Shown in pieces: positions 56,132 through 64,000 of a stretch of 64,000 nucleotides of DNA (the first letter of the stretch is position 1; every line of letters begins with the position of its first letter). The stretch comes from Beijerinckiaceae bacterium (GTDB lineage: Bacteria; Pseudomonadota; Alphaproteobacteria; Rhizobiales; Beijerinckiaceae): positions 1,488,001-1,552,000 of the forward strand of contig CP024846.1 in NCBI GenBank assembly GCA_004564215.1, read 5' to 3'. The notes beneath the pieces were generated by a model. It was given only the letters and a program-made list of their open reading frames with translations, did no database searches and had not been told where the DNA came from. The position numbers were made by a program, and so were the translations under genes.

Positions 56132-56659
56132 TCATGCTTCGGAAGGCTTGGCCTCGATCTCCTCGGGCGGCACCACGGTAACTTTGCCGGCCTCAAGATC
56201 GACGTGGGGAACAATCGCCTTGGTGAACGGCAAGAGCAATGTCTCGCCGCCATCGGCGCGGGCAATTTCCAAAATATCGCCGGCACCGAAATTGACGACC
56301 TGAACGACCTTGCCGATCGGCTCGCCCGTCTCGTTCATCGCAGAAAGACCAATCAGATCGGCAAGATAGAATTCTTCCTCTTCGACCGTGGGCAAGCATT
56401 GGCGCGGCACATAAAGCTCGACATTGGTCAAAGCCTTTGCGCCCTCGCGGTCGTTGACCCCGGCGATCCGCGCCACAAAGAGCCCGTCCTTGAGTGGACG
56501 CAGCGCGGCAATTGAGAATTGCCGCGTCCCCGTCGCATCAAGGAGAGGTTTGTAGGATGCAATCGCACGCGGAACGCCGGTGAAGGAATTGAGCCGCAGC
56601 TCGCCGCCGACGCCGTGCGGGGCGCCAAATCGGCCGACGAGGATGCGATCCTTGACCAT
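56132..56659 (-). CDS. rimM: Ribosome maturation factor RimM
   Basis: About 175 residues with the N-terminal RimM domain (RILVGRFGAPHGVGGELRLNS) and the PRC-barrel domain (FYLADLIGLSAMNETGEPIGK). RimM binds S19 and helps assemble the 30S head. The ATG at 56659 gives MVKDRILVG; a start at 56674 is possible. It lies between rpsP and trmD. Confidence 0.94.
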   Translation of the reverse strand: MVKDRILVGRFGAPHGVGGELRLNSFTGVPRAIASYKPLLDATGTRQFSIAALRPLKDGLFVARIAGVNDREGAKALTNVELYVPRQCLPTVEEEEFYLADLIGLSAMNETGEPIGKVVQVVNFGAGDILEIARADGGETLLLPFTKAIVPHVDLEAGKVTVVPPEEIEAKPSEA

Positions 56660-56720
56660 GGCGTCCCAAAACATTTCGGCGAAACGCAGATTCGTTCGCG
56701 CAAGGAAGACGGGGCCTTAG

Positions 56721-56766
56721 ATCACGATGATTTTGGATTGACTCAATCCAAAATCATGAACGTGAT
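56721..56766. repeat. Intergenic palindrome, first half of a compound repeat
   Basis: Perfect 14-base arms ATGATTTTGGATTG (56727-56740) and CAATCCAAAATCAT (56744-56757) surround ACT, with an outer ATCACG/CGTGAT pair. It lies between rpsP and rimM and next to the second palindrome. I recall this type of element from Rhizobiales intergenic regions. Confidence 0.7.
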
Positions 56767-56780
56767 CGATTCCAAAAGCT

Positions 56781-56833
56781 TAGAGCGGGATGCGGGCGGA
56801 AAACCGGTTTCCACTTTTCCTCATCCCGCTCTA
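56781..56833. repeat. Intergenic palindrome, second half of a compound repeat
   Basis: Perfect 12-base arms TAGAGCGGGATG (56781-56792) and CATCCCGCTCTA (56822-56833), with inner GGAAA-ACCGG-TTTCC. Its right end overlaps the stop codon of rpsP by three bases, so it could act as an mRNA 3' stem between rpsP and rimM. Confidence 0.7.
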
Positions 56834-57190
56834 GGCCGCCGGAGCTGCCGGTGTGGCCGCCGCTTTTTCCGCCGCCGCGGCGCGTTCCTGCGCCTTTTTC
56901 CTCGGCAAAGCCTGTTTCGGATTGTTTCCCGGCGCGCGCTTGAGGAGGCCCAAACCATCGAGCAACCGGGCGACACGATCGGTCGGCTGCGCGCCCTTGG
57001 CGATCCAAGCCTGAACCTTTTCCTGATCGAGCACGACGCGGGCGGCCGAATCCTTGGCCTTCAGCGGATCGAAGGTGCCGAGACGTTCGATGAATCTGCC
57101 GTCGCGCGGCATGCGTGAATCGGCGACCACAACCCGATAGAACGGCCGCTTCTTGGCGCCGCCCCGCGACAGACGAATTTTCAAAGGCAT
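56831..57190 (-). CDS. rpsP: 30S ribosomal protein S16
   Basis: The 119-residue protein starts [21 protein letters not shown] and continues [21 protein letters not shown], the standard S16 core (about 85 residues), followed by an Ala-rich basic tail common in alphaproteobacteria. It is followed by rimM, with the palindromic repeat in between. Confidence 0.97.
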   Translation of the reverse strand: MPLKIRLSRGGAKKRPFYRVVVADSRMPRDGRFIERLGTFDPLKAKDSAARVVLDQEKVQAWIAKGAQPTDRVARLLDGLGLLKRAPGNNPKQALPRKKAQERAAAAEKAAATPAAPAA

Positions 57191-57228
57191 GTGTACTTCC
57201 TTTCAACAGATGAACAGCTAAACAATGT

Positions 57229-57450
57229 CTAACCTTCGACGAGATCGAGCCGCTTTTCGATGCGCGCGACCCGCCCGTCGAGGCGATCGAGCTTGGTATT
57301 GACCTCGGCGAGCTGCACCGAATGGTCGGCGACGGAACGCTCGAGGTGGCCGAGGCGCACGATGACATCCTCTAATCTATTTTCCACACGATCGAGCTGC
57401 CCGCGCATATGACGCAAATGCTCGAGGATGAGATTGTCGGCCTCGGCCAT
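57229..57450 (-). CDS. Small coiled-coil protein between ffh and rpsP
   Basis: The 73-residue protein is one long amphipathic helix with Leu/Val heptads (ILEHLRHMRGQLDRVENRLEDV, QLAEVNTKLDRLDGRVARIEKR). Its start overlaps the last base of the ffh stop codon (TAATG), so it is translated with ffh. Such short coiled-coil frames beside ffh are common in Rhizobiales; the function is unknown. Confidence 0.75.
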   Translation of the reverse strand: MAEADNLILEHLRHMRGQLDRVENRLEDVIVRLGHLERSVADHSVQLAEVNTKLDRLDGRVARIEKRLDLVEG

Positions 57451-59033
57451 TATTTCTTCTTTCCGAAGGGATTGAGCCCGCTGAACAGGCCGCCGCCAAG
57501 GCCTGGAAGCTTCGCGCCCCCAAGACCCGGCAAGGCCGGCGCCTCGGGCTTGCCGGCCGGCGGCTTCATGCTGGGTTTGACCGCCTGTCCCGGCCCTGGC
57601 CCGATCTGGCGCTGACCCATTTGCTTTTGCATGGCGGCGATCTGCTCGGGCGTCGGTTGCGGCATGCCGCCCATGGAATTGCCGCCCGGAAGACCCAGCA
57701 TCGAGGCCATCTTGCCCATCGGGCTGCCGCGCTTGGCGCCGCCCATCGACTTCATCATGTCGGCCATCTGCCGATGCTGTTTCAAAAGCTTGTTGACGTC
57801 CTCGACGCGGGTGCCAGATCCCGCCGCGACACGCTTTTTGCGCGAAGCCTTGAGCACGTCGGGATTGCGCCGCTCCTCGCGGGTCATCGACGAGATAATA
57901 GCGCGCTGACGCTTGATGACGCGATCGTCGAGATTGGCGGACGCGAGCTGCTCCTTCATTTTGGCAACGCCCGGCATCATCCCCATGATTCCGCCAAGGC
58001 CGCCGATCTTCTCGACCTGGGAAAGCTGGTCCGACAAATCCTCGAGATCGAACTTGCCCTTGCGCATCTTGCCGGCGATGCGGCGGGCCTTTTCCGCGTC
58101 GATCGACTCGGCGGCTTTTTCCACGAGCGAAACAATGTCGCCCATGCCGAGAATGCGGTTGGCGATGCGGGAGGGATGAAAATCCTCCAGCGCGTCCATC
58201 TTTTCGCCGGTGCCGAGCAGCTTGATCGGCTTGCCGGTCACGGCGCGCATGGAGAGCGCCGCGCCGCCGCGCCCGTCGCCATCGATCCGGGTCAGCACAA
58301 TGCCGGTCAGGCCGACGCGATCATCGAAGCTTTTGGCGAGATGGACCGCGTCCTGGCCGGTCAGACTGTCGGCGACGAGCAGGATCTCATGCGGTTTCGA
58401 GGCCGCCTTGATCTCGACCATCTCCTCCATCAGCGCTTCGTCGATATGCGTGCGGCCGGCGGTGTCGAGCAAGACGACATCATAGCCTTGCAGCCGCGCG
58501 GCCTGCTCGGCGCGCTTGGCGATCTGCACCGGGGTCTGGCCGGGGATGATTGGCAAAGTATCGATTTCGACCTGGCGGCCGAGCACGGCGAGCTGTTCCT
58601 GCGCGGCCGGACGCTTGACGTCGAGCGAGGCCATCAGCACCTTGCGCTTCATCCGCTCGGACAGGCGCTTGGCGATTTTGGCCGTGGTCGTGGTCTTGCC
58701 CGCGCCTTGCAGGCCGATCATCATGATCGCAACCGGCGGCGCCGCGTCGAGATCGATATGATCGGCATCGGAGCCGAGCGTCTCGATCAGCACATCGTTG
58801 ACGATCTTGACAACCATCTGGCCGGGCGTCACCGATTTGACGACATTGGCGCCGACCGCGCGCGCGCGCACCTTGTCCACGAAGGAGCGCGCCACGTCGA
58901 GCGCGACATCGGCTTCGAGCAAAGCGCGGCGAACCTCGCGCAGCGCGAGGTTGACGTCCTCTTCCGAGAGCGCGCCACGCCGCGTGAGCTTGTCCAATAT
59001 GCCTGAGAGCTTTTCCGAAAGCCCTTCGAACAT
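57450..59033 (-). CDS. ffh: Signal recognition particle protein Ffh
   Basis: The 527-residue SRP54 GTPase targets nascent membrane proteins. The N domain is followed by the G domain (GLQGAGKTTTTAKIAKRLSE near residue 107, VLLDTAGRTHIDEALMEE, RIDGDGRGGAALSM) and the methionine-rich M domain that binds 4.5S RNA and signal peptides. A Pro/Gly-rich tail (residues about 470-527) is longer than in E. coli. The upstream region contains palindromic repeats. Confidence 0.97.
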   Translation of the reverse strand: MFEGLSEKLSGILDKLTRRGALSEEDVNLALREVRRALLEADVALDVARSFVDKVRARAVGANVVKSVTPGQMVVKIVNDVLIETLGSDADHIDLDAAPPVAIMMIGLQGAGKTTTTAKIAKRLSERMKRKVLMASLDVKRPAAQEQLAVLGRQVEIDTLPIIPGQTPVQIAKRAEQAARLQGYDVVLLDTAGRTHIDEALMEEMVEIKAASKPHEILLVADSLTGQDAVHLAKSFDDRVGLTGIVLTRIDGDGRGGAALSMRAVTGKPIKLLGTGEKMDALEDFHPSRIANRILGMGDIVSLVEKAAESIDAEKARRIAGKMRKGKFDLEDLSDQLSQVEKIGGLGGIMGMMPGVAKMKEQLASANLDDRVIKRQRAIISSMTREERRNPDVLKASRKKRVAAGSGTRVEDVNKLLKQHRQMADMMKSMGGAKRGSPMGKMASMLGLPGGNSMGGMPQPTPEQIAAMQKQMGQRQIGPGPGQAVKPSMKPPAGKPEAPALPGLGGAKLPGLGGGLFSGLNPFGKKK

Positions 59034-59081
59034 GCGCTTGATCCTGTCGCAGTAGCCGCACGAAGCGGCCGAAAACCCCTA

Positions 59082-59128
59082 GGGCATGATCCCGAAAAGT
59101 TGCAGACTTTTCGGACAGGATCATGCCC
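59082..59128. repeat. GGGCATGATCC palindromic repeat
   Basis: Arms GGGCATGATCC (59082-59092) and GGATCATGCCC (59118-59128) enclose a second pairing, CCGAAAAGT and ACTTTTCGG. A related, degraded copy lies at 17393-17437, so this is a dispersed intergenic repeat. Confidence 0.75.
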
Positions 59129-59145
59129 AAAAACAAACAGATAAG

Positions 59146-59165
59146 GGCATGATCCCGATCATGCC
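59146..59165. repeat. Partial copy of the GGCATGATC palindrome
   Basis: GGCATGATC-CC-GATCATGCC forms a perfect 20-base dyad 17 bases after the full copy. It looks like the end arms of the same element without the interior. Confidence 0.6.
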
Positions 59166-59544
59166 GTGTCTTGGACCGCTCAGGGCTGTTCCGCGCGGAA
59201 AAGCCTAAGTTTAGGCTTCGCAACGCCAAACGCGCCCGGGAGCGCAACGCGCCGCCGGACGTTCACCGCTTGCCTCCCAGGACAAGGCGGAGCGCTCGAA
59301 ACCAACCCTCAAACGGAGGACAGTGCCTTTTGGCCCGCGCGGGGGCGGAAGTCAAGGAAGGGGGTGGGGAGCGGGTGGCGGCTCAGTTTTGAGTATTGGT
59401 CGTGACCCAAGCGGACTGGCTCAGAATGTTGTTCTTGAACGTTCGAAAGGGGCGGTTGACCTTTCCGCCAAATGAAGAATCAGAAATAGCTTGCATAGCG
59501 CGTTGGATTAGAACAAAATGAGAACAAAGACTCCAGGCATTAAG

Positions 59545-60942
59545 ATGTCTAACCAACGCATTCGCGACCCATTGCATGACTTGATCGAATTTTCGACCTC
59601 GGAGCTAGAACGCACCCTGTGGAAGGTTGTGCAGACTCGCCCTTTCCAGCGACTGCGCCGGGTGAAACAACTCGGCTTTTCTGATCTGATCTACCCAGGG
59701 GCTAGCCATTCGCGCTTCGCCCACAGCGTTGGCGTCTTCCACACCGCCCGCCAGCTGATGGCGGTGGTTCAACGCCACGTAGTAGACCAGGACAGCAAGG
59801 AAAGGCGAGCTCTTGCGGCCGCGCTCGTTCATGACCTCGGACATGGCCCATTCAGTCACGCATTCGAGAAAGTCGGAAGCCGGCTCGGTCTGAAACTCGC
59901 AGACCATGAGAACATGAGCGATGCCCTCATCAGGCAGAGCGAGGTTTCGGAGGTTCTCAACGAGTTGGGGAGCGGCTTCGCCAACGACGTTGCCGACATC
60001 ATACAAAAGGACGGAATTAGGACTGTACAGCACGCTGTTGTGTCGAGCCAATTCGATGCCGACCGCCTCGACTACATGCGCCGCGACCGCATGATGACAG
60101 GCACCCAACATGCGGCAATCGACTTCCGATGGTTGATCGCGAATCTTGAAATCGGATCTGTACCTGTGGGTGTAGACGATATGCCGATCGGTAAGGTCGA
60201 GACCTTCGTTCTAGGACCCAAGGCGATCTATGCGGCGGAAGCCTTTGTCCTTGGTCTCTTCCAACTCTATCCAACCGTCTATTTCCATAAGGCTACTCGC
60301 GGAGCAGAGAAGATATTCACAGAGCTTCTGGTTCGGGTGGTGACACTCGTCCTCGACGGTATGGTGACCACAACGGGACTGCCAGCAAACCACCCAATTG
60401 TGCGCTTCGCACAGCGCCCCGACGATATCGATGTCGCGCTGATGCTGGACGACGCCGTGATCTGGGGGGCGCTCACTCAGATGGCCGAAGCGACCGATCC
60501 CCTCGTTGCGGGATTCGCAGCCCGGCTCCGAGACCGCAAGCTATACAAATGCCACGATATCCGTACGCAAGTGGCACATGTACTGGATCCAAAGAGCATC
60601 AATGATGACAATGTTATCGAGAAGATCGACAAGTGCTGTGCGGGAATTAGTTCAAAATTAACCGAATGGGTCACCAGTAACGGGGAGGGGCGTCCCCGCA
60701 TATTGATCGACCACGACGAGCGCTCGCCGTATAAGCCCGTTGGCCAGTCCAAGGGGCCCCTCGATCGCATTAACATTCGCACGGACGGCGGGACGCTGGT
60801 CGATCTGAAGGAGCGCTCAAGCGTCGTGGCCGCCTTGAAGACATACAAGCTGTTCCGCGCCTATGCGGACGAGACTGATACGACGGCGCGGGATACCGTG
60901 AGGCGCATCGTGGAAGGGGAGATCGCAACATGTCGTACGTAA
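59545..60942 (+). CDS. SAMHD1-like HD-domain phosphohydrolase
   Basis: The 465-residue protein has the sequence order of dNTP triphosphohydrolases of the SAMHD1/YwfO group: IRDPLHDLIEFSTSELE, QRLRRVKQLGF, the first metal ligands in GASHSRFAHSVGVFHTARQ, the HD motif in AALVHDLGHGPFSHAFE, and SSQFDADRLDYMRRDRMM. Such enzymes hydrolyse dNTPs and some defend against phage by draining the pool. Substrate here is unproven. An ATG at 59518 is a possible earlier start. It overlaps the next gene by 13 bases. The gene sits at a break in order downstream of ffh. Confidence 0.88.
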   Translation: MSNQRIRDPLHDLIEFSTSELERTLWKVVQTRPFQRLRRVKQLGFSDLIYPGASHSRFAHSVGVFHTARQLMAVVQRHVVDQDSKERRALAAALVHDLGHGPFSHAFEKVGSRLGLKLADHENMSDALIRQSEVSEVLNELGSGFANDVADIIQKDGIRTVQHAVVSSQFDADRLDYMRRDRMMTGTQHAAIDFRWLIANLEIGSVPVGVDDMPIGKVETFVLGPKAIYAAEAFVLGLFQLYPTVYFHKATRGAEKIFTELLVRVVTLVLDGMVTTTGLPANHPIVRFAQRPDDIDVALMLDDAVIWGALTQMAEATDPLVAGFAARLRDRKLYKCHDIRTQVAHVLDPKSINDDNVIEKIDKCCAGISSKLTEWVTSNGEGRPRILIDHDERSPYKPVGQSKGPLDRINIRTDGGTLVDLKERSSVVAALKTYKLFRAYADETDTTARDTVRRIVEGEIATCRT

Positions 60943-61445
60943 ACGCCGCAAAGGCAGCTGGCATAGTCCGTGATGCGGGCGGTCGCATTGTCGGTCGCAC
61001 TCGCCTCCAAAAGGTCGCCTACCTACTGAGTGTCACCGGTCTCGAAGACGGCTTGCCCTTTGCCTACAAGCATTATGGCCCGTACAGCGAGGATCTGGCC
61101 ACGGCCGCCCGCGACGCCGGCCTACTTGGCTTGTTGAGTGAAACCGAGCAGCAGGCATCTTGGGGCGGCACGTACTCGACTTACGTTGTCGGTGAACACC
61201 CTAGCTCGTCTGTTCCCCTTGCTCGTCGCCGTCTGGCAGCGGAGGCGGCGGCGGCAGATGCGATCGAGTTGGAGCTGGTGGCCACCGTCGTGTTTCTTGC
61301 CAAGGAGGGGCACAGCGATCCGTGGATGGAAACGGCGCGCCGTAAGCCGGAAAAGACTGAGAACGGCAGGATTGAAAAAGCCCGGGACCTTTACCGAAGG
61401 CTATCCGCAATCGAGACGCCCGTCCCTTGGCCCGCCATCTTGTGA
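60930..61445 (+). CDS. YwgA-like protein, partner of the HD gene
   Basis: The 171-residue protein contains RTRLQKVAYLLSVTGLEDGLPFAYKHYGPYSEDLATAARDAG, a pattern of YwgA-type proteins and related to the SocA/Panacea antitoxin-like fold. In Bacillus subtilis ywgA lies beside ywfO, an HD hydrolase, so the pairing seen here recurs. It may control or be regulated by the HD enzyme. It starts inside the HD gene (13-base overlap). Confidence 0.75.
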   Translation: MSYVNAAKAAGIVRDAGGRIVGRTRLQKVAYLLSVTGLEDGLPFAYKHYGPYSEDLATAARDAGLLGLLSETEQQASWGGTYSTYVVGEHPSSSVPLARRRLAAEAAAADAIELELVATVVFLAKEGHSDPWMETARRKPEKTENGRIEKARDLYRRLSAIETPVPWPAIL

Positions 61446-61593
61446 CAATGCGTATGAGTCAGAGCGTGGGGACATCATACGGCACGCCGGGCCAGCCGTT
61501 TTAACACCAAATGTCTACTCCTGGCGCACATACTGAATTTCAACCAACCAACCGGCGTCCTGGCAATCGCCCATTGCCCGTTGCCCCCGCCGA

Positions 61594-61791
61594 CTACTTA
61601 TCAACCCCCGATGCGTCGTGGTCGGCGGCCTCGCGAGAGGCCCGCTCAATTTTCTTCATTTGCCAATTCATGAACAGGCGCCCGAAAACAATCATCGCGC
61701 CGACGATGAAGAAGGCGCCGAGCCAGCCACTTCCGGTGAAGTGCATGCTTTGAAAGGCTGAATCGTCGATATTGCCGAAAAAATTGCCCAT
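61594..61791 (-). CDS. Small single-span membrane protein
   Basis: About 65 residues with one transmembrane helix (GWLGAFFIVGAMIVFGRLFMNW) followed by a basic/acidic tail. The ATG at 61791 has GGAG six bases upstream, a good site. No family recognised. It lies downstream of the UPF0173 gene on the same strand, 146 bases away. Confidence 0.65.
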   Translation of the reverse strand: MGNFFGNIDDSAFQSMHFTGSGWLGAFFIVGAMIVFGRLFMNWQMKKIERASREAADHDASGVDK

Positions 61792-61937
61792 AGCGCTCTC
61801 CGGAGGCACGGCCCCTGAAAAGCTAAGCTTTCCAGGCTCATGCGGTTTAGGCCCGAGCGTTCCGATTTGAAACGCTGGCGGTCCATGGTCCCCTCTCGAT
61901 ATCTAATCGCCTGCCTTCCGAACGCAAGGCGAGCCGG

Positions 61938-62636
61938 TCAAAGCGCCAAGGCCCCGCCGGGAGCGAGCACCGCGATCTTGGTTTTGTGGCCCTGCATGGC
62001 CGCGACGAATTCGTTCGCGTCCTGGTCGATCATATCGAAGGTTCCGTAGTGGCACGGCACCACCGTGTCGAAGTCGAAAAACCGTTTGACCGCGAGCGCC
62101 GCGGTTGTCCCGCTCATGGTGAAACGGTCGCCGACCGGCACGATCCCGATTTTTGGCGCGTGGACTTCGGCGATCAACGCCATGTCGGAAAATATTTCGG
62201 TGTCGCCCATGTGATAAATGCTCGGGCCTTGCTTTGGCTTGAGGACGATGCCCATGGGATTGCCGAGATAGACGGATTGCCCGTTCAGCACGGTTCCCGA
62301 CGAATGCAAGGCCTGGGTGAAGCTCACGCTGAAGGCGCCGCAATCGATTGTCCCGCCCAAATTGCCGGGGTTGATGTTCGCCGCGCCTTGGGAATTCAGA
62401 TACATACAGACCTCGAAGTTCGAGACGATCTGCGCGCCTGTCGCCTTGGCTATATCTAGAGTATCGCCGATATGATCGTCATGGCCATGCGTGAGCAGGA
62501 TGTGGGTTACGCCTTCGCTCGCCGCCGCCACCGTGCCGGGGAATTTTCGATTTCCGGTCAGAAACGGGTCAATCAAAATGGTGGCCGGACCGAGTTCGAT
62601 GCGGAAAGCGGAATGGCCGAGCCAAATCAAGTTCAT
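61938..62636 (-). CDS. UPF0173 metallo-beta-lactamase-fold hydrolase
   Basis: The 232-residue protein has the MBL zinc motif THGHDDHIGD near residue 49, with MNLIWLGHSAFRIE at the start and IYHMGDTEIF, VPCHYGTFD further on. This is the UPF0173 family of metal-dependent hydrolases; substrate unknown. The ATG at 62636 is preferred to one at 62660. It diverges from ruvX, 89 bases away. Confidence 0.92.
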   Translation of the reverse strand: MNLIWLGHSAFRIELGPATILIDPFLTGNRKFPGTVAAASEGVTHILLTHGHDDHIGDTLDIAKATGAQIVSNFEVCMYLNSQGAANINPGNLGGTIDCGAFSVSFTQALHSSGTVLNGQSVYLGNPMGIVLKPKQGPSIYHMGDTEIFSDMALIAEVHAPKIGIVPVGDRFTMSGTTAALAVKRFFDFDTVVPCHYGTFDMIDQDANEFVAAMQGHKTKIAVLAPGGALAL

Positions 62637-62725
62637 GGTAACCTCCACGAAAGCGGGCAAAGGAACTGGGACGAAAGGGGTGCCGGTGAGCGGGCCGGCC
62701 CTCTTAACATATAAACGAGAGCGGG

Positions 62726-63211
62726 ATGGCGGCGGAAGTTTTGGACCTCGACGATTTAGCGCTTCGTATCGGGCCGCGCGAGCGGCTCATCGGGGTCGAC
62801 CTCGGCACCAAGACCATTGGCCTTGCGCTATCCGACGTCGAGCGGCGGATCGCCACGCCACTGGAGACGATCAAGCGTACCCAATTCACCAAGGACTCGG
62901 CCCGCCTCATCGCGCTTGCGGAGAAATTCGAGGTGGCGGCGCTTGTCATCGGCCTGCCGCTCAATATGGACGGGAGCGAGGGCCCCCGCGCGCAGGCGAC
63001 CCGCGCCTTTGTCCGCAATTTCGGCGCGCTCTCGACCCGGCCTTGCATTTTCTGGGACGAACGTCTTTCGACCATGGCGGTCACGCGGACACTGATCGAG
63101 CAGGATGCATCCCGCGCCAAGCGCGCCGAAGTCGTCGACAAAATGGCGGCTGCCTTTATCCTGCAAGGCGCGCTCGACCGTTTGCGCTGGCTGGGGAACG
63201 TCCAAAATTGA
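62726..63211 (+). CDS. ruvX: RuvX/YqgF-type Holliday junction resolvase-like protein
   Basis: The 161-residue RNase H-fold protein begins with [19 protein letters not shown] (catalytic Asp), then [14 protein letters not shown] and [11 protein letters not shown], and ends [15 protein letters not shown]. YqgF is linked to pre-16S rRNA processing and to DNA resolution. In Rhizobiales it often neighbours a UPF0173-type gene as here. It converges with the DUF6790 gene, 12 bases after its stop. Confidence 0.94.
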   Translation: MAAEVLDLDDLALRIGPRERLIGVDLGTKTIGLALSDVERRIATPLETIKRTQFTKDSARLIALAEKFEVAALVIGLPLNMDGSEGPRAQATRAFVRNFGALSTRPCIFWDERLSTMAVTRTLIEQDASRAKRAEVVDKMAAAFILQGALDRLRWLGNVQN

Positions 63212-63223
63212 CGGAGTCAGGGT

Positions 63224-63715
63224 TCACCGAGCGCCGCGGGACATCAGCAAGAGAATGATCGTCGTCACCGGCAAAATAATGTCGAGGTAAAAGACCGCTC
63301 CGGCATTGCCGGGCGCGAAATTTCCCGCAGCCATCATCTGGTGCACATGCCCGATCGCATCGCCCAGCAAAAAGATCGCATTCACCAGGACGGTCGCGGC
63401 CTTGAATCCATAGCTCGCGCGAAAGGCGACACAGCCGGCAACGCCGAAGGCCAAATCCGCCATGCCGACCTCGAATTGAAAGGGGCTGTCCTTCCAGCCG
63501 ATGAATTTGGCCGCGACATCTGGATAGGCAATGTGAAAGAAACCAGCCCACAAACCGCCGAGGCCGATGGGCAGAAGCAACAGCCACGACAGAATTCGGG
63601 CGGCTGCGGGGCGCCGACGGTCGATGGCGGCGCAGATCAGCGCCAGCGCAAAAAGAATCGCCGAGAAATTTTCGAAAACAAAAGCAATGATACTGCCGAC
63701 GATGGAATCCTGCAT
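63224..63715 (-). CDS. DUF6790 family membrane protein
   Basis: The 163-residue protein has about five hydrophobic segments and the sequence GFFHIAYPDVAAKFIGWKDSP, with FQFEVGMADLAFGVAGC and GDAIGHVHQM, typical of DUF6790. The role is unknown. It converges with ruvX and follows a MarR-type regulator on the same strand by 39 bases, so the regulator could control it. Confidence 0.82.
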   Translation of the reverse strand: MQDSIVGSIIAFVFENFSAILFALALICAAIDRRRPAAARILSWLLLLPIGLGGLWAGFFHIAYPDVAAKFIGWKDSPFQFEVGMADLAFGVAGCVAFRASYGFKAATVLVNAIFLLGDAIGHVHQMMAAGNFAPGNAGAVFYLDIILPVTTIILLLMSRGAR

Positions 63716-63754
63716 GTTCGTCCTTCAACCACGCCCGCCCGGTTGCATCATTTT

Positions 63755-64000
63755 TCAATCCGCGGTTTGGCTCGAAGCGCGGCTCTCCAACAGGGCATTG
63801 CGGATTTTCCGCAGTTCCTTGCGCACCCCCTTCAGATCGTCCGCCGGACGTCCCATCGCCCGCGCGATCTGGGCTGGCACGGCCTGCGCGTCGCGCCGAA
63901 GCGTCTTGCCTTTTTCAGTGAGCTTCAGGCGCACCTGACGTTCGTCCTTGGGATCCCGTGCGCGATTGACAAGACCCATGGTTTCGAGCCGCTTCAACAG
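63755..64000 (-). CDS. MarR-family transcriptional regulator (C-terminal part; cut by window edge)
   Basis: The last 81 codons of a MarR-type protein: LKRLETMGLVNRARDPKDERQ is the wing after the recognition helix, followed by LTEKGKTLRRDAQAV and dimerisation helices. The start and the first helices lie beyond position 64000. Family members respond to phenolic or oxidant ligands; the ligand here is unknown. Confidence 0.85.
   Translation of the reverse strand: MLKRLETMGLVNRARDPKDERQVRLKLTEKGKTLRRDAQAVPAQIARAMGRPADDLKGVRKELRKIRNALLESRASSQTAD

Larger units (their letters stand above)
59034..59544. other. Intergenic region between ffh and HD gene
   Basis: These 511 bases hold the divergent promoters and the two palindromic repeats listed separately. 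The open frames running through it (59166-59405) have no family features. The composition near 59400-59540 is lower in G+C, like the HD gene. Confidence 0.5.

Noticed and set aside
57621-59006. Long plus-strand open frame opposite ffh
   Set aside because: Shadow of ffh, whose G and M domains are complete on the minus strand.

Overview
The window is a stretch of chromosome from a GC-rich alphaproteobacterium of the order Hyphomicrobiales (Rhizobiales). The evidence is gene content and order: bamA-lpxD-fabZ next to pyrH-frr-uppS-cdsA-dxr-rseP, miaB-phoH-ybeY-corC-lnt followed by a Cro/CI-type regulator, metK and trmB, ffh-rpsP-rimM-trmD, an RpoH2-type sigma factor, SWIB, KGG and DUF3108 proteins, and intergenic palindromes of a type I recall from this order. 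A Beijerinckiaceae-like host is plausible, but no gene here proves the genus. No rRNA, tRNA, CRISPR array, insertion sequence or prophage was seen.

Layout. 1-8.6 kb: dps, topA-rnr, DUF302, DUF983, an MFS transporter and rpmG (a short gene at 8395-8562). 8.7-22.4 kb, mostly minus strand: a membrane protein, recO, a quinone oxidoreductase, an MT-A70 methyltransferase, then the envelope block read pyrH-frr-uppS-cdsA-dxr-rseP-bamA-lpxD-fabZ. LpxD lacks its C-terminus, and the lpxA-lpxI-lpxB genes expected after fabZ are absent. 22.8-31 kb: orphan LuxR-type response regulator, secreted TGG-repeat protein, large SUV3-like RNA helicase, a glutathione S-transferase-fold protein with no standard start codon, DUF3108, an Inh-type inhibitor and a KGG stress protein. 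31-36 kb: eutBC, aldo/keto reductase, SWIB protein, rpoH. 36.3-50.4 kb, plus strand: nfuA, tsaB-rimI, miaB-phoH-ybeY-corC, an inserted coiled-coil membrane protein, lnt, an inserted luxR-luxI quorum-sensing pair, a PraR/PhrR-like regulator, metK, trmB and a small membrane protein.

50.5-59 kb: a processive family 2 glycosyltransferase; then on the minus strand ffh, a coiled-coil protein, rpsP, rimM and trmD, followed by a toxin/immunity-like island (about 52.5-55.2 kb) where rplS would be expected. The island carries a putative toxin whose reading frame is broken in a CG dinucleotide run, several candidate immunity genes and the remnant of a duplicated one. 59.5-61.4 kb: an overlapping gene pair, an SAMHD1-like HD phosphohydrolase and a YwgA-like protein, a candidate regulated or defence module. 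61.6-64 kb: a small membrane protein, a UPF0173 hydrolase, ruvX, DUF6790 and the end of a MarR regulator.

Most of the DNA is housekeeping (envelope assembly, translation, tRNA modification, Fe-S delivery) interrupted by accessory insertions at recognisable synteny breaks. The best candidates for new biology are the HD/YwgA pair, the toxin island with its possible frameshift switch, and the dyad-rich leader of luxI, in which one stem would cover the ribosome binding site. All family assignments come from reading motifs by eye; no database search was run.
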